From contig NZ_JACGXA010000001.1 of NCBI RefSeq assembly GCF_014138045.1, forward strand, positions 1,466,001 through 1,530,000: 64,000 nucleotides of DNA. The letters run 5' to 3'. The first letter of the stretch is position 1. Each line of letters opens with the position of its first letter. Made by a program: the position numbers and the translations under genes. This DNA is from Nocardioides ginsengisegetis. Its GTDB lineage: Bacteria > Actinomycetota > Actinomycetes > Propionibacteriales > Nocardioidaceae. The notes below the pieces were generated by a model that saw only the letters and a list, made by a program, of their open reading frames with translations, did no database searches and was not told the DNA's origin. This document shows positions 9,145 through 21,599 of this stretch, piece by piece.

Positions 9145-10270
9145 GCGCCGGGGTGAAGGCCGCCCTGCTCGTCCTCGAGGACGGCCGCGCGTTCCGGGGA
9201 CAGGCCTACGGCGCCGAGGGAGAGACCTTCGGCGAGGCGGTCTTCAACACCGGCATGACCGGCTACCAGGAGACGCTCACCGACCCGTCCTACCACCGCC
9301 AGGTGGTCGTGATGACGGCCCCGCACATCGGCAACACCGGCATCAACGACGAGGACCCCGAGTCGCGCCGGATCTGGGTCTCGGGCTACGTCGTCCGCGA
9401 CCCCGCCCGTGTGCCCTCCAACTGGCGCTCCCGGCGCACCCTCGACGACGAGCTGCGCGAGCAGGGCGTCGTCGGGATCTCCGGCGTCGACACCCGGGCG
9501 CTGACCCGCCACCTGCGCGAGCGCGGTGCGATGCGGGTCGGGATCTCCACCACGGAGTCCGACCCGGCGGCGCTGCTCGAGCGCGTGCTGGCCTCGGCCG
9601 AGATGGCCGGCGCCGAGCTCGCCGGCGAGGTGTCCACGGACGCGGCGTACGTCGTCCCGGCGGTGGGGGAGAAGCGCTTCACCGTCGCGGCCCTCGACCT
9701 CGGCATCAAGTCGATGACTCCCTACCGGATGGCCCAGCGCGGGATCGAGGTGCACGTCCTGCCGGCCGCGTCCACCCTGGAGGACGTGCTCGCCGTCCAG
9801 CCCGACGGGCTCTTCTTCTCCAACGGGCCCGGTGACCCGGCGGCCACCGTCGGCCAGGTCGAGCTGCTCAAGGGTGCGCTCGCCGACGGGCTGCCCTACT
9901 TCGGGATCTGCTTCGGCAACCAGCTCTTCGGCCGCGCGCTCGGCTTCGGCACCTACAAGCTGAAGTACGGCCACCGCGGCATCAACCAGCCGGTGATGGA
10001 CCGCACGACCAACAAGGTCGAGGTCACCGCGCACAACCACGGCTTCGCCGTGGACGCACCGCTCGACGGCCCGACGCAGACGCCCTACGGCGTCGCGACG
10101 GTCAGCCACGTCTGCCTCAACGACGACGTCGTGGAGGGTCTCGAGCTCCGCACCCCCGAGGGCGACCTGAAGGCGTTCTCGGTCCAGTACCACCCCGAGG
10201 CCGCCGCCGGCCCGCACGACGCGGCGTACCTCTTCGACCGGTTCGTCGAGCTCATGGAGAGGACTTCCTG

Positions 10271-10271
<1 letters not shown>
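9141..10271 (+). CDS. carA: carbamoyl-phosphate synthase small (glutaminase) subunit
   Basis: The GTG at 9141 overlaps the pyrC stop and gives 376 residues, the usual family length. The N-terminal CarA domain ([16 protein letters not shown]) is followed by a class I glutamine amidotransferase domain with nucleophile Cys257 in YFGICFGNQ and the catalytic HPE near the C-terminus. The residue normally His in GHQ is Asn260; this is not one of the catalytic triad. It releases ammonia from glutamine for CarB. The stop overlaps the carB start (TGATG). Confidence 0.96.
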
Positions 10272-13593
<3,322 letters not shown>

Positions 13594-13597
<4 letters not shown>

Positions 13598-14634
13598 CGG
13601 CCTACCGCCTGCTCTTCGACCACCTGCTGACCCGCACCGACCCCGAGCGGGCGCACCACGCGGGCTTCGGGGCCATCCGGGCCGCCGGCCCGGTCCTGGC
13701 TCGGCTGCCGCGCCACGGCACCCCGGTCGAGGCGATGGGGCTGACCTTCCCCAACGTCCTCGGCATGGCCGCGGGCTTCGACAAGAACGCCGTCGGCATC
13801 GACGGCCTCGCCGCGCTCGGCTTCGGTCACGTGGAGATCGGCACGGTCACGGGCGAGGGCCAGCCCGGCAACCCCAAGCCGCGGCTGTTCCGGCTGCCCG
13901 AGGACCGGGCGGTCATCAACCGGATGGGCTTCAACAACGACGGCGCCGAGGTCGTGGCCGACCGGCTGGCCGCCCGCGGCCGTCGCGGCACGGAGCAGGG
14001 CGGCCCGGTCCTGGGCGTCAACATCGGCAAGACCAAGGTCGTGCCCGAGGACGACGCCCCGGCGGTGCTCGCCGACTACGAGAAGAGCGCGCGGCTGCTC
14101 GCGCCGCACGCCGACTACCTCGTCGTCAACGTCAGCTCGCCCAACACGCCGGGACTGCGCAACCTCCAGGCGGTGGAGCGGCTCCAGCCGCTCCTCGAGC
14201 ACGTACGCCGCACCGCCGACGCGGTCACGTCCGCCCGGGTGCCGCTGCTGGTCAAGATCGCGCCGGACCTGTCCGACGACGACGTGGTCGCGGTCGCCGA
14301 CATGGCCGGGGCGATCGGGCTCGACGGGATCATCGCCACCAACACCACGATCTCCCGCGAGGGGCTCCGCACCGACGTGGCCACGGTCGAGGAGATCGGT
14401 GCCGGCGGCCTGTCCGGCGCCCCGCTGACCGAGCGGGCCCTCGACGTACTCACCCTGCTGCGCAAGCAGGTCGGCCCGGACCTCACCCTCGTCTCGGTCG
14501 GCGGCATCACCACCGTCGACGACGCCCGGGCCCGGCTCGACGCGGGTGCGACCCTGCTGCAGGGCTACACCGCGTTCATCTACGAGGGGCCCCTGTGGCC
14601 CACGCGCATCCTCCGCGGGGTCCGCACGCCGTGA
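13594..14634 (+). CDS. pyrD: dihydroorotate dehydrogenase, class 2 (quinone-dependent)
   Basis: The 346-residue FMN enzyme oxidises dihydroorotate to orotate with membrane quinone as acceptor. The class 2 signature is clear: an N-terminal helical extension ([20 protein letters not shown]), the FMN segment [10 protein letters not shown], and the catalytic loop [11 protein letters not shown] with Ser182 as the base. The GTG start at 13594 shares bases with the carB stop. The next two genes encode a second, class 1B-type dehydrogenase pair, so the operon carries two systems for the same step. Confidence 0.96.
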
Positions 14635-15503
14635 GCCCGGTCGCCGAGCCCACCACCGCGACGCGCACCCCGCTGCACGTCACGGGTGAGCTGCTCGCGA
14701 CCAAGAAGGTCGGCGCCTACCGCCACCTGACCCTGGTGGCGCCCGGAGTGCCCGAGCGGTTCCGTCCCGGCAACTTCGTGGCCGTCTCGATCGGCGCCCC
14801 CGGGTCGGACACGACCCGGCTGGCCCGACGCGCGTTCTGGATCCACCAGGTCAAGCCCGTCGGCGGCTATGGCCCGACACTCCAGCTCGTCGTCGAGCCG
14901 ACCGGTCCCGGCAGCCAGTGGCTCGCCTCGCTGGCACCGGGCGCCCGGCTGGAGGTCACCGGCCCGCTCGGCCGGCCGTTCGCCCTGCCCAAGGAGCCGG
15001 TCAGCTGCCTGCTCGTGGGGGAGGGGTACGCCGCCGCGCCGCTGTTCCCGCTCGCCGAGCGGCTCCGCGAGCGCGGGTGCGCGGTCAACCTCCTCGTGGC
15101 CGGGGCCGACGAGGCGCACCTGCTGTCCGCCCTCGAGGCCCGCCGCTCCGCCCGCGCGGTCACCGTCGTCACCCGCGACGGCTCCGTGGGCCTGCGCGGC
15201 GAGGTGGCCGATGTCGTCGACGACGTGCTCGGCCGGTCGCAGGCCGCGGTCGTCTACGCCGCCGGCCCGCTGGCCACGCTCCACGCGGTCGCCGTGGCCG
15301 CCGAGGCACACGGCGCGTGGAGCCAGACCGCCGTCGAGCAGCCGCTCACCTGCGCCACGGGCCTGTGCCAGGGCTGCCCGGTGCCCGTCGTCGGCGAGGA
15401 CGGCGTGGCCCGCCGCGTGCGGGCCTGCGCCGACGGTCCGGTGCTCCGCGGCGACCGGGTGCGCTGGGCCGAGCTGCTCGGTGAGGCGGGCGAGCCGAGG
15501 TGA
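14631..15503 (+). CDS. pyrK: dihydroorotate dehydrogenase electron transfer subunit (PyrK-like)
   Basis: The 290-residue protein has a ferredoxin-reductase-type FAD domain followed by a NAD-binding-like domain ([20 protein letters not shown]). Its C-terminal [2Fe-2S] site is built from a C-x4-C-x2-C-x16-C pattern (CATGLCQGC ... RACADGP). This is the layout of PyrK, which passes electrons from a class 1B dihydroorotate dehydrogenase to NAD+. Start and stop overlap pyrD and the next gene. The first 15 residues or so are variable. It must work with the class 1B-like protein encoded next, since class 2 PyrD needs no such partner. Confidence 0.88.
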   Translation: MSPVAEPTTATRTPLHVTGELLATKKVGAYRHLTLVAPGVPERFRPGNFVAVSIGAPGSDTTRLARRAFWIHQVKPVGGYGPTLQLVVEPTGPGSQWLASLAPGARLEVTGPLGRPFALPKEPVSCLLVGEGYAAAPLFPLAERLRERGCAVNLLVAGADEAHLLSALEARRSARAVTVVTRDGSVGLRGEVADVVDDVLGRSQAAVVYAAGPLATLHAVAVAAEAHGAWSQTAVEQPLTCATGLCQGCPVPVVGEDGVARRVRACADGPVLRGDRVRWAELLGEAGEPR

Positions 15504-16345
15504 GCATCGACCTCGGCGGGCTGACCCTGGCCAACCCCGTGATGGTTGCCTCCGGCTGCGGAGGCACCGGCCGCGAGCTCGCGGCGTACGTCGACCTCCA
15601 CGAGCTGGGCGCCTTCGTCACCCGCACGATCACCCTCAACCCCCGCGCGGGCGGACCGGTCCCGCGGATCCTGGAGACGCCGTCAGGGCTCGTGCACGCG
15701 GTCGGGCTCCAGAACCCCGGCCTCGAGCCGTTCCTGGCCAGCGAGCTGCCGCAGCTCGTCCAGCAGGGCGCCCGCGTCGTCGTCTCGATCGCGGGTACCA
15801 CCCTGGGGGAGTACGCCGAGCTGGCCCGACGCCTCGGTCGCGCGCCCGGCGTCGCCGCCGTCGAGGTCAACCTGTCCTCGCCCGACGCCGTCGCCTCGGG
15901 CGTGCTCGACGTCCGCGAGCCGTTCCACGCGGCCAACGTCGTCGCCGCCGTGCACCGGGAGCTGCCGCGCGGGCTCCCGCTGCTCGCCAAGGTCCGCCCC
16001 GACCTGATCCGTGTGGTCGAGTCGGCGCGCACGGTCCTCGAAGCCGGCGCCGCCGCCGTCGTGGTCGGCAACGCCCTCCCCGCAGCGATGCCCGACGGCC
16101 GTCCGGCCGGCCTGAGCGGGCCCGCGATCCGGCCGCTCGCGCTGCGCTGCGTCACCGAGGTCCGCGACGCCCTGCCCGACGCGGCGATCGTCGGCTGCGG
16201 CGGCATCGCCGACGAGGCCGACGCCCGCTCCTTCCTCGCTGCCGGCGCCACCGCCGTGCAGGTCGGCACCGCCCTGCTGCACGACCCCACGACCGCCGCG
16301 CGGCTGGCCCGCGCCCTGACGACTGACCGGGAGGTCATCGGATGA
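15500..16345 (+). CDS. dihydroorotate dehydrogenase class 1B-like catalytic subunit
   Basis: The 281-residue TIM-barrel protein starts NPVMVASGCGGTG and ends with VGCGGIADEADARSFL and AVQVGTALL, as in PyrDB. In class 1 enzymes the active-site loop carries a catalytic Cys (N-x-S-C-P-N). Here the loop reads NLSSPD, with Ser127 in the Cys position and Asp129 where Asn binds substrate. It may therefore be slower, may use another pyrimidine-like substrate, or may have a changed role. The GTG start overlaps the pyrK stop, and pyrF starts on its last codon. Membership of the PyrK-linked family is well supported; activity on dihydroorotate is uncertain. Confidence 0.82.
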   Translation: MSIDLGGLTLANPVMVASGCGGTGRELAAYVDLHELGAFVTRTITLNPRAGGPVPRILETPSGLVHAVGLQNPGLEPFLASELPQLVQQGARVVVSIAGTTLGEYAELARRLGRAPGVAAVEVNLSSPDAVASGVLDVREPFHAANVVAAVHRELPRGLPLLAKVRPDLIRVVESARTVLEAGAAAVVVGNALPAAMPDGRPAGLSGPAIRPLALRCVTEVRDALPDAAIVGCGGIADEADARSFLAAGATAVQVGTALLHDPTTAARLARALTTDREVIG

Positions 16346-17169
16346 CACCGTTCGGAACCCGACTCCACGAGGCGGTCGCCGCCCGCGGCCCGCTGTGCGC
16401 GGGCATCGACCCGCACGCGGCCCTGCTCCGCGAGTGGGGCCTCGACGACGACGTGGCCGGGCTCGAGCGGTTCGCGATGACCGCCGCCGAGGGACTGGCG
16501 CCGCACGTGTCGGTCGTGAAGCCGCAGTCGGCGTTCTACGAGCGGTTCGGCTCCCGCGGGATCGCCGTGCTGGAGCGGCTGATCGCCGCCTGCCGCGACG
16601 CCGGCGCGCTGGTCCTCCTCGACGTCAAGCGTGGCGACATCGGCTCCACCTCGCAGGCCTACGCCGACGCCTACCTCGACCCCGCCTCCCCGCTCGCCTC
16701 CGACGCGATCACGGCCAGCCCCTACCTCGGCTTCGGCTCGCTCGACCCGATGATCGACACCGCACGCAAGCACGGCGCCGGGGTGTTCGTGCTCGCCCTC
16801 ACCTCCAACAAGGAGGGCCCCGAGGTCCAGCACGCCACCACCGCGTCCGGCACCACCGTCGCCGGCACCGTCCTGGACCACCTCCGCCGCCTCAACGCCG
16901 ACGCGTCGCCGCTCGGCTCCTTCGGGGCGGTCATCGGGGCCACGATCGGCGAGACGGGGGAGGACCTCGCGTTCAACGGGCCCGTGCTCGCCCCCGGGTA
17001 CGGCGCCCAGGGAGGCACCGTGGCGGACCTGAAGCGGATCTTCGGGGCCTCGGCCGGGGCCGTGCTGCCCAGCTCCTCGCGCGAGCTGCTGCGCCACGGC
17101 CCGGATGCCGGCGCGCTCCGCGACGCGGCCCTGCGCACCAACGACGAGCTCGCCGGGCTGGCCGGCTGA
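16342..17169 (+). CDS. pyrF: orotidine 5'-phosphate decarboxylase (type 2)
   Basis: The 275-residue protein converts OMP to UMP. The catalytic segment LVLLDVKRGDIGSTSQAYA contains the Asp-Lys-Asp set of the family, and the length fits the longer type 2 subfamily found in actinobacteria and myxobacteria. The ATG overlaps the stop of the preceding gene, and the stop overlaps the ATG of the following lipoprotein gene (TGATG). It is the last recognised pyrimidine gene of the operon. pyrE is absent from this window. Confidence 0.95.
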   Translation: MTPFGTRLHEAVAARGPLCAGIDPHAALLREWGLDDDVAGLERFAMTAAEGLAPHVSVVKPQSAFYERFGSRGIAVLERLIAACRDAGALVLLDVKRGDIGSTSQAYADAYLDPASPLASDAITASPYLGFGSLDPMIDTARKHGAGVFVLALTSNKEGPEVQHATTASGTTVAGTVLDHLRRLNADASPLGSFGAVIGATIGETGEDLAFNGPVLAPGYGAQGGTVADLKRIFGASAGAVLPSSSRELLRHGPDAGALRDAALRTNDELAGLAG

Positions 17170-17618
17170 TGCGGCGCCTCACGCGGACGGCCGCGCTCCT
17201 CGCCGCCCTCACCCTCGTGCCGGTCCTGGCCGGCTGCCAGGACACCCAGGAGAGCTACTGCGGCGCGGTCAAGGACCACCAGGAGGAGCTCACCAAGATC
17301 TCCTCCGACGGCTCGCAGGACTCCCTCATCCAGGCACTCGGCATCTTCGAGGACCTCCAGTCCAAGGCGCCCAGCGACATCACCGACGAGTGGCAGCAGG
17401 TCGTGAGCCGCGTCCAGGCGCTGAAGAAGGCCCTCGACGACGCGGGCGTCGACCCCGCGACCTACGACCGTGCCCACCCGCCCGCGGACCTGAGCGCCGA
17501 CGACAAGGCCGCGATCGACGCGGCGGCGCGCGAGCTCGGCAGCGGCGAGACCCTCGCGGCGCTCCAGGCCCTGGACCAGGAGGCCCGTGACGTGTGCCAG
17601 ACCCCCCTGACGCTCTAG
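17169..17618 (+). CDS. small predicted lipoprotein, unknown function
   Basis: The 149-residue product starts with a positively charged signal peptide and the lipobox VLAGC, so it should be lipid-anchored outside the membrane. The mature part is helical and charged, with two more cysteines (in SYCGAV and near the end in DVCQTP) that might form a disulfide. It resembles no family I can name. Its start overlaps the pyrF stop, so it is co-transcribed with the pyrimidine genes, though this may be only read-through economy. It is followed by a 114-base gap with a new promoter. Confidence 0.75.
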   Translation: MRRLTRTAALLAALTLVPVLAGCQDTQESYCGAVKDHQEELTKISSDGSQDSLIQALGIFEDLQSKAPSDITDEWQQVVSRVQALKKALDDAGVDPATYDRAHPPADLSADDKAAIDAAARELGSGETLAALQALDQEARDVCQTPLTL

Positions 17619-17653
17619 CCCGGAGCGGCAAAAAGACCAGTTCAGGCCCGCAA

Positions 17654-17683
17654 TTGCTGGACCCTCGCGGTTCTGACTAGTGT
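17654..17683 (+). promoter_or_regulatory. candidate sigma-A promoter for mihF-gmk-rpoZ
   Basis: TTGCTG (17654-17659) and TAGTGT (17678-17683) are spaced by 18 bases in the gap after the pyr operon. The start point would be near 17690, leaving a leader of about 43 bases with AAGGA (17719-17723) before the mihF GTG. Confidence 0.5.
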
Positions 17684-17732
17684 GACCCCTCACCGGCCCG
17701 CACGACTTCTCTCGACCTAAGGACCAGCGCCC

Positions 17733-18053
17733 GTGGCTCTGCCCCCGCTCACCCCCGAACAGCGCCAGGCGGCCCTCGACAAGGCCGCCGCCTCCCGTCG
17801 GGAGCGGGCCGAGGTCAAGAACCGGCTCAAGAACTCCGGGGCCTCGATCCTCGACGTGCTCCACGAGGGCCAGGTCAACGAGGTCATCGGCAAGATGCGC
17901 GTCGTCGACCTGCTCCAGTCGCTGCCCGGCCTCGGCAAGGTCCGCGCCCGGCAGATGATGGAGCGGCTCGGCATCGCCGAGAGCCGCCGCGTCCGCGGGC
18001 TCGGGACCAAGCAGGTCGCCGCGCTCGAGCGCGAGTTCGCCGGGCGTGGCTGA
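17733..18053 (+). CDS. mihF: integration host factor, actinobacterial type (mIHF)
   Basis: The 106-residue basic protein matches mIHF, a nucleoid-associated protein of actinobacteria that is unrelated to E. coli IHF. It bends and compacts DNA through a helix-two turns-helix fold. The sequence shows the usual core [19 protein letters not shown] followed by [16 protein letters not shown]. The GTG is preceded by AAGGA at a suitable distance. The gene overlaps gmk by 8 bases, which is the usual mihF-gmk arrangement. Confidence 0.92.
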   Translation: MALPPLTPEQRQAALDKAAASRRERAEVKNRLKNSGASILDVLHEGQVNEVIGKMRVVDLLQSLPGLGKVRARQMMERLGIAESRRVRGLGTKQVAALEREFAGRG

Positions 18054-18648
18054 GCCCCGCTCGCGCCTGCTCGTCCTGGCCGGACCCACCGCCGTCGGCA
18101 AGGGGACCGTGGCCGCGGCCGTGCGTGAGCTCCACCCCGACGTCTGGATCTCGGTCTCCGCCACGACCCGCAAACCGCGTCCCGGCGAGGTCCACGGCGT
18201 GCACTACTGGTTCGTCTCCGACGAGGAGTTCGACGCCATGGTCGCCGACGGCCAGCTGCTGGAGTGGGCGGTGGTGCACAAGGCCGCCCGCTACGGCACG
18301 CCGCGCGGCCCGGTCGAGGAGGCGCTGGCCGCGGGCCGGCCCTCGATGCTCGAGATCGACCTCCAGGGCGCGCGCCAGGTCCGCGAGACCATGCCCGACG
18401 CGCTGTTCGTCTTCCTGGCCCCGCCCTCGTGGGAGGAGCTCGTGCGCCGGCTCGTCGGTCGCGGCACCGAGACCGAGGAGGAGCGGGAGCGCCGGCTCGA
18501 CACCGCGCGCGAGGAGCTGGCGGCCGAGCAGGAGTTCGACGTGACGATCGTCAACCACGAAGTTCACGCTGCAGCCGACGAGTTGGTAACCTTGATGGTG
18601 CACGACCATGCGCACCCATCGGTGCACCCCCCATTCGACAACTTGTGA
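18046..18648 (+). CDS. gmk: guanylate kinase
   Basis: The 200-residue enzyme phosphorylates GMP to GDP with ATP. The P-loop GPTAVGKGT (about residues 11-19) and the GMP-binding stretch [20 protein letters not shown] are intact. The P-loop carries Ala where many homologues have Ser-Gly, a mild change. The GTG start overlaps the end of mihF. rpoZ follows after 9 bases, so the three form one unit. Confidence 0.95.
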   Translation: MAEPRSRLLVLAGPTAVGKGTVAAAVRELHPDVWISVSATTRKPRPGEVHGVHYWFVSDEEFDAMVADGQLLEWAVVHKAARYGTPRGPVEEALAAGRPSMLEIDLQGARQVRETMPDALFVFLAPPSWEELVRRLVGRGTETEEERERRLDTAREELAAEQEFDVTIVNHEVHAAADELVTLMVHDHAHPSVHPPFDNL

Positions 18649-18657
18649 GGCTCACGC

Positions 18658-18987
18658 GTGTCTTCGCCCAACATCGCCGCCGAGGGTGTCACCAACCCCT
18701 CGATCGACGACCTGCTCACCAAGACCGACAGCAAGTACAAGCTGGTCCTCTACAGCGCCAAGCGTGCGCGCCAGATCAACGCCTACTACTCCCAGCTGGG
18801 CGAGGGCCTGCTCGAGTACGTCGGCCCGCTCGTCGACACCCACGTGCAGGAGAAGCCCCTCTCGATCGCGCTCCGCGAGATCAACGAGGACCTGCTGACG
18901 TGTGAGGACGTCGACCCCGCCGAGCTCGCCGCCGAGGAGGCTGCTGCCAAGGCCGCCCTCGAGTCGTCGTTCAGCGCCGGCGAGTGA
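18658..18987 (+). CDS. rpoZ: RNA polymerase omega subunit
   Basis: The 109-residue protein has the omega signature: [19 protein letters not shown] near the N-terminus, then [18 protein letters not shown] and [14 protein letters not shown]. Omega helps assemble the beta-prime subunit into the polymerase core. The C-terminal tail ([17 protein letters not shown]) is acidic and probably flexible. The GTG is preceded by GAGG a few bases upstream. Position after gmk and before coaBC is conserved in actinobacteria. Confidence 0.95.
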   Translation: MSSPNIAAEGVTNPSIDDLLTKTDSKYKLVLYSAKRARQINAYYSQLGEGLLEYVGPLVDTHVQEKPLSIALREINEDLLTCEDVDPAELAAEEAAAKAALESSFSAGE

Positions 18988-19003
18988 CCGAGCCGGTCCA
19001 GCG

Positions 19004-20275
19004 TTGACCAGCATCACCGACTCCGTGGCCGTTCCCCCTGTCGGGGAGCGGCCACGACTCGTGCTGGGGGTCTCCGGCGGCATCGCGGCGTACAAGTCCT
19101 GCGAGCTGCTGCGCCGGTTCACCGAGTCCGGCCACGACGTGACCGTCGTGCCCACCGCGGCCGCCCTGGAGTTCGTGGGCGCCCCGACCTGGGCGGCCCT
19201 GTCGGGCAAGCCCGTCTCCACCGACGTGTGGTCGTCCGTCCACGAGGTCCCGCACGTCCGGATCGGCCAGCAGGCCGACCTGGTCGTCGTCGCCCCGGCC
19301 ACCGCCGACCTGCTGGCCAAGGCCGCCCACGGGCTGGCCGACGACCTGCTCACCAACACCCTCCTGACCGCACGCTGCCCGGTCGTCTTCGCCCCCGCGA
19401 TGCACACCGAGATGTGGGAGCACCCCGCGACGCAGGCCAACGTCGCCACGCTGCGCGCCCGGGGGGCGCTGGTGATCGAGCCCGCCGAGGGCCGGCTGAC
19501 CGGCAAGGACACCGGCAAGGGCCGGCTGCCGGAGCCCGCCGAGATCTTCGACTACTGCCTCGAGGTGCTGACCCGGTCGTCGTCCGGTGCGGCCGCCGGT
19601 CTGACCGACCTGGCCGGCCGCTCGGTCGTGGTGTCGGCCGGCGGCACCCGCGAGTACCTCGACCCCGTCCGCTTCCTCGGCAACCGCTCCTCGGGCCTGC
19701 AGGGCTATGCCCTGGCCCGCGCGGCGGCCGCCCGCGGCGCGGAGGTCACCCTCGTCGCCGCCAACGTGTCGCTGCCCGACCCCGCCGGTGTGAAGGTGGT
19801 CCGGGTCGAGACGACCGCCCAGCTGCGCGAGGTGGTCGTGGCCGCCGCGGCCGCCGCCGACGCGGTCGTGATGGCCGCCGCCCCGGCCGACTTCCGGCCG
19901 GTCGACGTCAGCACCCACAAGATCAAGAAGGCGGCCGACGGCAGCTCGCCGGCGATCGAGCTGACCCAGAACCCCGACATCCTCCACGAGATCTCCACCC
20001 AGCGCTCGCGCCCCGGGAGCGTCATCGTGGGATTCGCCGCCGAGACCGGCGACGCCTCCGGGTCGGTCGCCGACCTGGCCCGCGCCAAGCTGGCCCGCAA
20101 GGGCTGCGACCTGCTCGTGGTCAACGACGTGAGCGGGGGAGCGGTCTTCGGCAGCCCCGACAACGAGGCGGTCATCCTGGCCGCCGACGGCGCGACGGTC
20201 GACGTACCCCACGGGTCGAAGGGCGCGCTGGCCCACGTCATTTGGGACGAAGTGGCTCGCAGGCTGCAGGATTGA
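19004..20275 (+). CDS. coaBC: bifunctional phosphopantothenoylcysteine decarboxylase / phosphopantothenate-cysteine ligase
   Basis: The protein of about 423 residues carries out two steps of coenzyme A synthesis. The N-terminal CoaC flavoprotein half shows GVSGGIAAYKSCELLRR, APATADLLAKAAHG and the PAMHTEMWEHPA motif. The C-terminal CoaB half shows SAGGTREYLDPVRFLGNRSS. The start is uncertain. TTG 19004 and GTG 19025 are in frame and both have weak SD sequences, and a further upstream start would overlap rpoZ. The variable first residues before ERPRLVLGVSGG make either plausible. Confidence 0.93.
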   Translation: MTSITDSVAVPPVGERPRLVLGVSGGIAAYKSCELLRRFTESGHDVTVVPTAAALEFVGAPTWAALSGKPVSTDVWSSVHEVPHVRIGQQADLVVVAPATADLLAKAAHGLADDLLTNTLLTARCPVVFAPAMHTEMWEHPATQANVATLRARGALVIEPAEGRLTGKDTGKGRLPEPAEIFDYCLEVLTRSSSGAAAGLTDLAGRSVVVSAGGTREYLDPVRFLGNRSSGLQGYALARAAAARGAEVTLVAANVSLPDPAGVKVVRVETTAQLREVVVAAAAAADAVVMAAAPADFRPVDVSTHKIKKAADGSSPAIELTQNPDILHEISTQRSRPGSVIVGFAAETGDASGSVADLARAKLARKGCDLLVVNDVSGGAVFGSPDNEAVILAADGATVDVPHGSKGALAHVIWDEVARRLQD

Positions 20276-20280
20276 GACGT

Positions 20281-20299
20281 CGTCCCGCCTTGTGGGACG
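20281..20299. other. stem-loop between coaBC and metK
   Basis: CGTCCC (20281-20286) and GGGACG (20294-20299) form a perfect 6-bp stem with a 7-base loop right after the coaBC stop. There is no T-run. TATCGT (20305-20310) just after it could be a -10 box for metK. The element could be a weak terminator or an operator. Confidence 0.35.
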
Positions 20300-20344
20300 C
20301 CCGATATCGTTGCTGCACCACCAACTACGGGAGTGAGAAGCACA

Positions 20345-21535
<1,191 letters not shown>

Positions 21536-21550
21536 GTCCCACACCGGGTC

Positions 21551-21577
21551 GCCGGCGGCGGTCACCCCGCCGTCGGC
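21551..21577. terminator. GC-rich stem-loop downstream of metK
   Basis: An 11-bp stem (21551-21561 with 21567-21577, one G-U pair) closes a 5-base loop TCACC, 15 bases after the metK stop. There is no T-tract, as is common in high-GC actinobacteria. It probably separates metK from priA. Confidence 0.5.
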
Positions 21578-21599
21578 GCCCGCTGGTAGAAAGTCGCGC

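Noticed and set aside
20276..20344. SAM riboswitch before metK
   Set aside because: The leader is only about 69 bases and lacks the conserved SAM aptamer elements; only a small stem-loop is present.
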